From assembly GCA_947461165.1 (NCBI GenBank), contig CANHJR010000076.1, positions 1 through 6,462 on the forward strand: DNA of 6,462 nt. Direction: 5' to 3'. The translations under genes were made by a program, and so were the position numbers. This document shows positions 5,629 to 6,462 of the stretch, one piece after another. The DNA is from Saprospirales bacterium (GTDB lineage Bacteria; Bacteroidota; Bacteroidia; Chitinophagales; JADJOU01). The notes under the pieces were generated by a model. That model was not told where the DNA came from and made no database searches. It saw nothing but the letters and a program-made list of their open reading frames with translations. Position 1 is the first letter of the stretch. Each line of letters opens with the position of its first letter.

Positions 5629-6462
5629 ATCACGACAAACAATTACCAAATTGGTGGAGTACCCGAGCATTTCAATATTCCATTTCGCAAGGCGATGGAC
5701 GAAGGCTTGTTTAGTAAGCGAGGTATAAATATTTCTTGGCAAGACTATAAAGGTGGCACAGGAGATATGATCAAGGCGTTGGAGTCGAAACAGCTCAATC
5801 TCGCTGTGCTTCTGACAGAAGGTGCCTTGAAGGCTTCTCTTCAATCAAAGAACTTTAAGATTATTCAAATCTATGTCAATACACCTCTTGTTTGGGGAGT
5901 TTATTGTGGTGTTGCATCCAAATTTAAAGCGTTGTCAGAAGTTGAAAAACCTGATTTTTGCATTAGTCGGCCTGGATCTGGATCTCATTTGATGGCATAT
6001 TTATTATCCAAAAAGCTTCATTGGAATTCTGAGCAGCTCCTATTTACTGAGGTTGGCAACTTCCAAGGTGCACTTGAGGAGTTTTCAAAGAATCCTGATA
6101 AATTGTTTCTTTGGGAGCGATTTATGACCAAACCATTTGTGACCAATAATGACCTCAGAAAACTAAGCGAAATACCCACTCCTTGGCCTTCATTCTGTAT
6201 CGTTGCCAATAATGATTTGGTAGAGAACAACAAGTCGGATTTAATAGAAATAATGACGATTATCTCGACGTATACCTATAAATTCAAACAGAACACACTC
6301 GAATCCATTGATTATATTTCTGACTATTTTAATTTCTCAGCGCACGATATGCGTGATTGGATCATCGATACGGACTGGAATTATTTTTTAGATCGTCCTG
6401 AGTTGAAACTAGATCGCGTGATTACATTTCTCAAGGAAATGAATCTCGTCGATGCCCAAGCA
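5629..6462 (+). CDS. Ca3427-like substrate-binding-fold protein (3' end beyond window; ATC start proposed)
   Basis: The frame is open from the TAA at 5608 to the window edge. Counted from ATC 5629 it has 278 residues, near the full length of about 280-290 for this family. It matches the type-2 periplasmic-binding fold group around Candida albicans Ca3427, related to NMT1/THI5-, SsuA- and TauA-like proteins. Visible motifs are IGGVPEHFN (8-16), GGTGDM (42-47), LAVLLTEGA (58-66), SRPGSGSHLMAY (113-124), EVGNFQGALEE (141-151), FLWERFMTKPFV (160-171) and TPWPSF (184-189). There is no signal peptide, so it is predicted to be cytoplasmic, and no permease or ATPase gene is adjacent. The ligand is unknown. 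There is no ATG, GTG or TTG in frame before ATG 5695, which would remove the first strand and the GGVPEHFN motif. ATC 5629 stands where the family usually starts. Confidence 0.8.
   Translation, partial: MTTNNYQIGGVPEHFNIPFRKAMDEGLFSKRGINISWQDYKGGTGDMIKALESKQLNLAVLLTEGALKASLQSKNFKIIQIYVNTPLVWGVYCGVASKFKALSEVEKPDFCISRPGSGSHLMAYLLSKKLHWNSEQLLFTEVGNFQGALEEFSKNPDKLFLWERFMTKPFVTNNDLRKLSEIPTPWPSFCIVANNDLVENNKSDLIEIMTIISTYTYKFKQNTLESIDYISDYFNFSAHDMRDWIIDTDWNYFLDRPELKLDRVITFLKEMNLVDAQA

Noticed and set aside
5547..5640. Integration site or genomic-island junction at the 3' end of tRNA-Arg
   Set aside because: No direct repeat of the tRNA 3' end is seen downstream, no integrase is present, and the following gene looks complete, not cut.
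5588..5720. Frameshifted start of the Ca3427-like gene using TTG 5588 or TTG/GTG at 5651/5654
   Set aside because: These are in another frame. The correct frame already encodes the whole family N-terminus from 5629, so no frameshift is needed.
5545..5844. Minus-strand open frame of 99 codons
   Set aside because: It lies opposite the well-supported substrate-binding-fold gene and runs into the tRNA terminator. Its translation resembles no family I know.

Overview
The window looks like a piece of a Bacteroidota chromosome. Several independent signs point that way: AT-rich DNA, genes without Shine-Dalgarno sequences, several close or exact matches to the Bacteroidota -7 promoter box (TAnnTTTG), a lipoprotein whose residues after the lipid-bearing cysteine fit the Bacteroidota surface-export signal, a FISUMP-domain secreted protein, and a tRNA gene that does not encode its CCA tail. 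I cannot name the genus.

Layout. Positions 1-55 hold the last codons of a plus-strand gene. It is followed at once by a surface lipoprotein with a predicted beta-helix (88-1545). This converges on a small SdpI-family membrane protein on the minus strand (1563-1925). The roughly 400-base gap 1926-2328 contains a 123-bp segment bounded by 16-bp imperfect terminal inverted repeats. It leads into a secreted, cysteine-rich FISUMP protein (2329-2988). A strong 15-bp REP-like hairpin (3005-3047) without a T-tract separates that gene from a minus-strand pair: a DUF6155-like protein (3160-3594) and, upstream of it, malate dehydrogenase (mdh, 3683-4618). A good rho-independent terminator lies between these two. 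coaD (4888-5355) is divergent from mdh. Then come tRNA-Arg(UCG) (5474-5547), its terminator, and a gene for a Ca3427-like substrate-binding-fold protein that runs off the right edge (5629-6462).

The genes do not form one pathway. mdh (TCA cycle) and coaD (coenzyme A synthesis) are housekeeping, and the rest are surface, membrane or uncharacterised proteins. I see no defence, secretion or biosynthetic cluster.

The most unusual part is 5474-5640. The tRNA-Arg appears to have exchanged the near-universal G19:C56 tertiary pair for A19:U56. The tRNA terminator has a 24-nt loop containing a perfect -7 box, with the matching -33 TTG in its left stem, so the promoter of the next gene seems to be built inside the terminator. 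That next gene has no ATG, GTG or TTG at its family-expected start, and an ATC codon stands exactly where the start should be.
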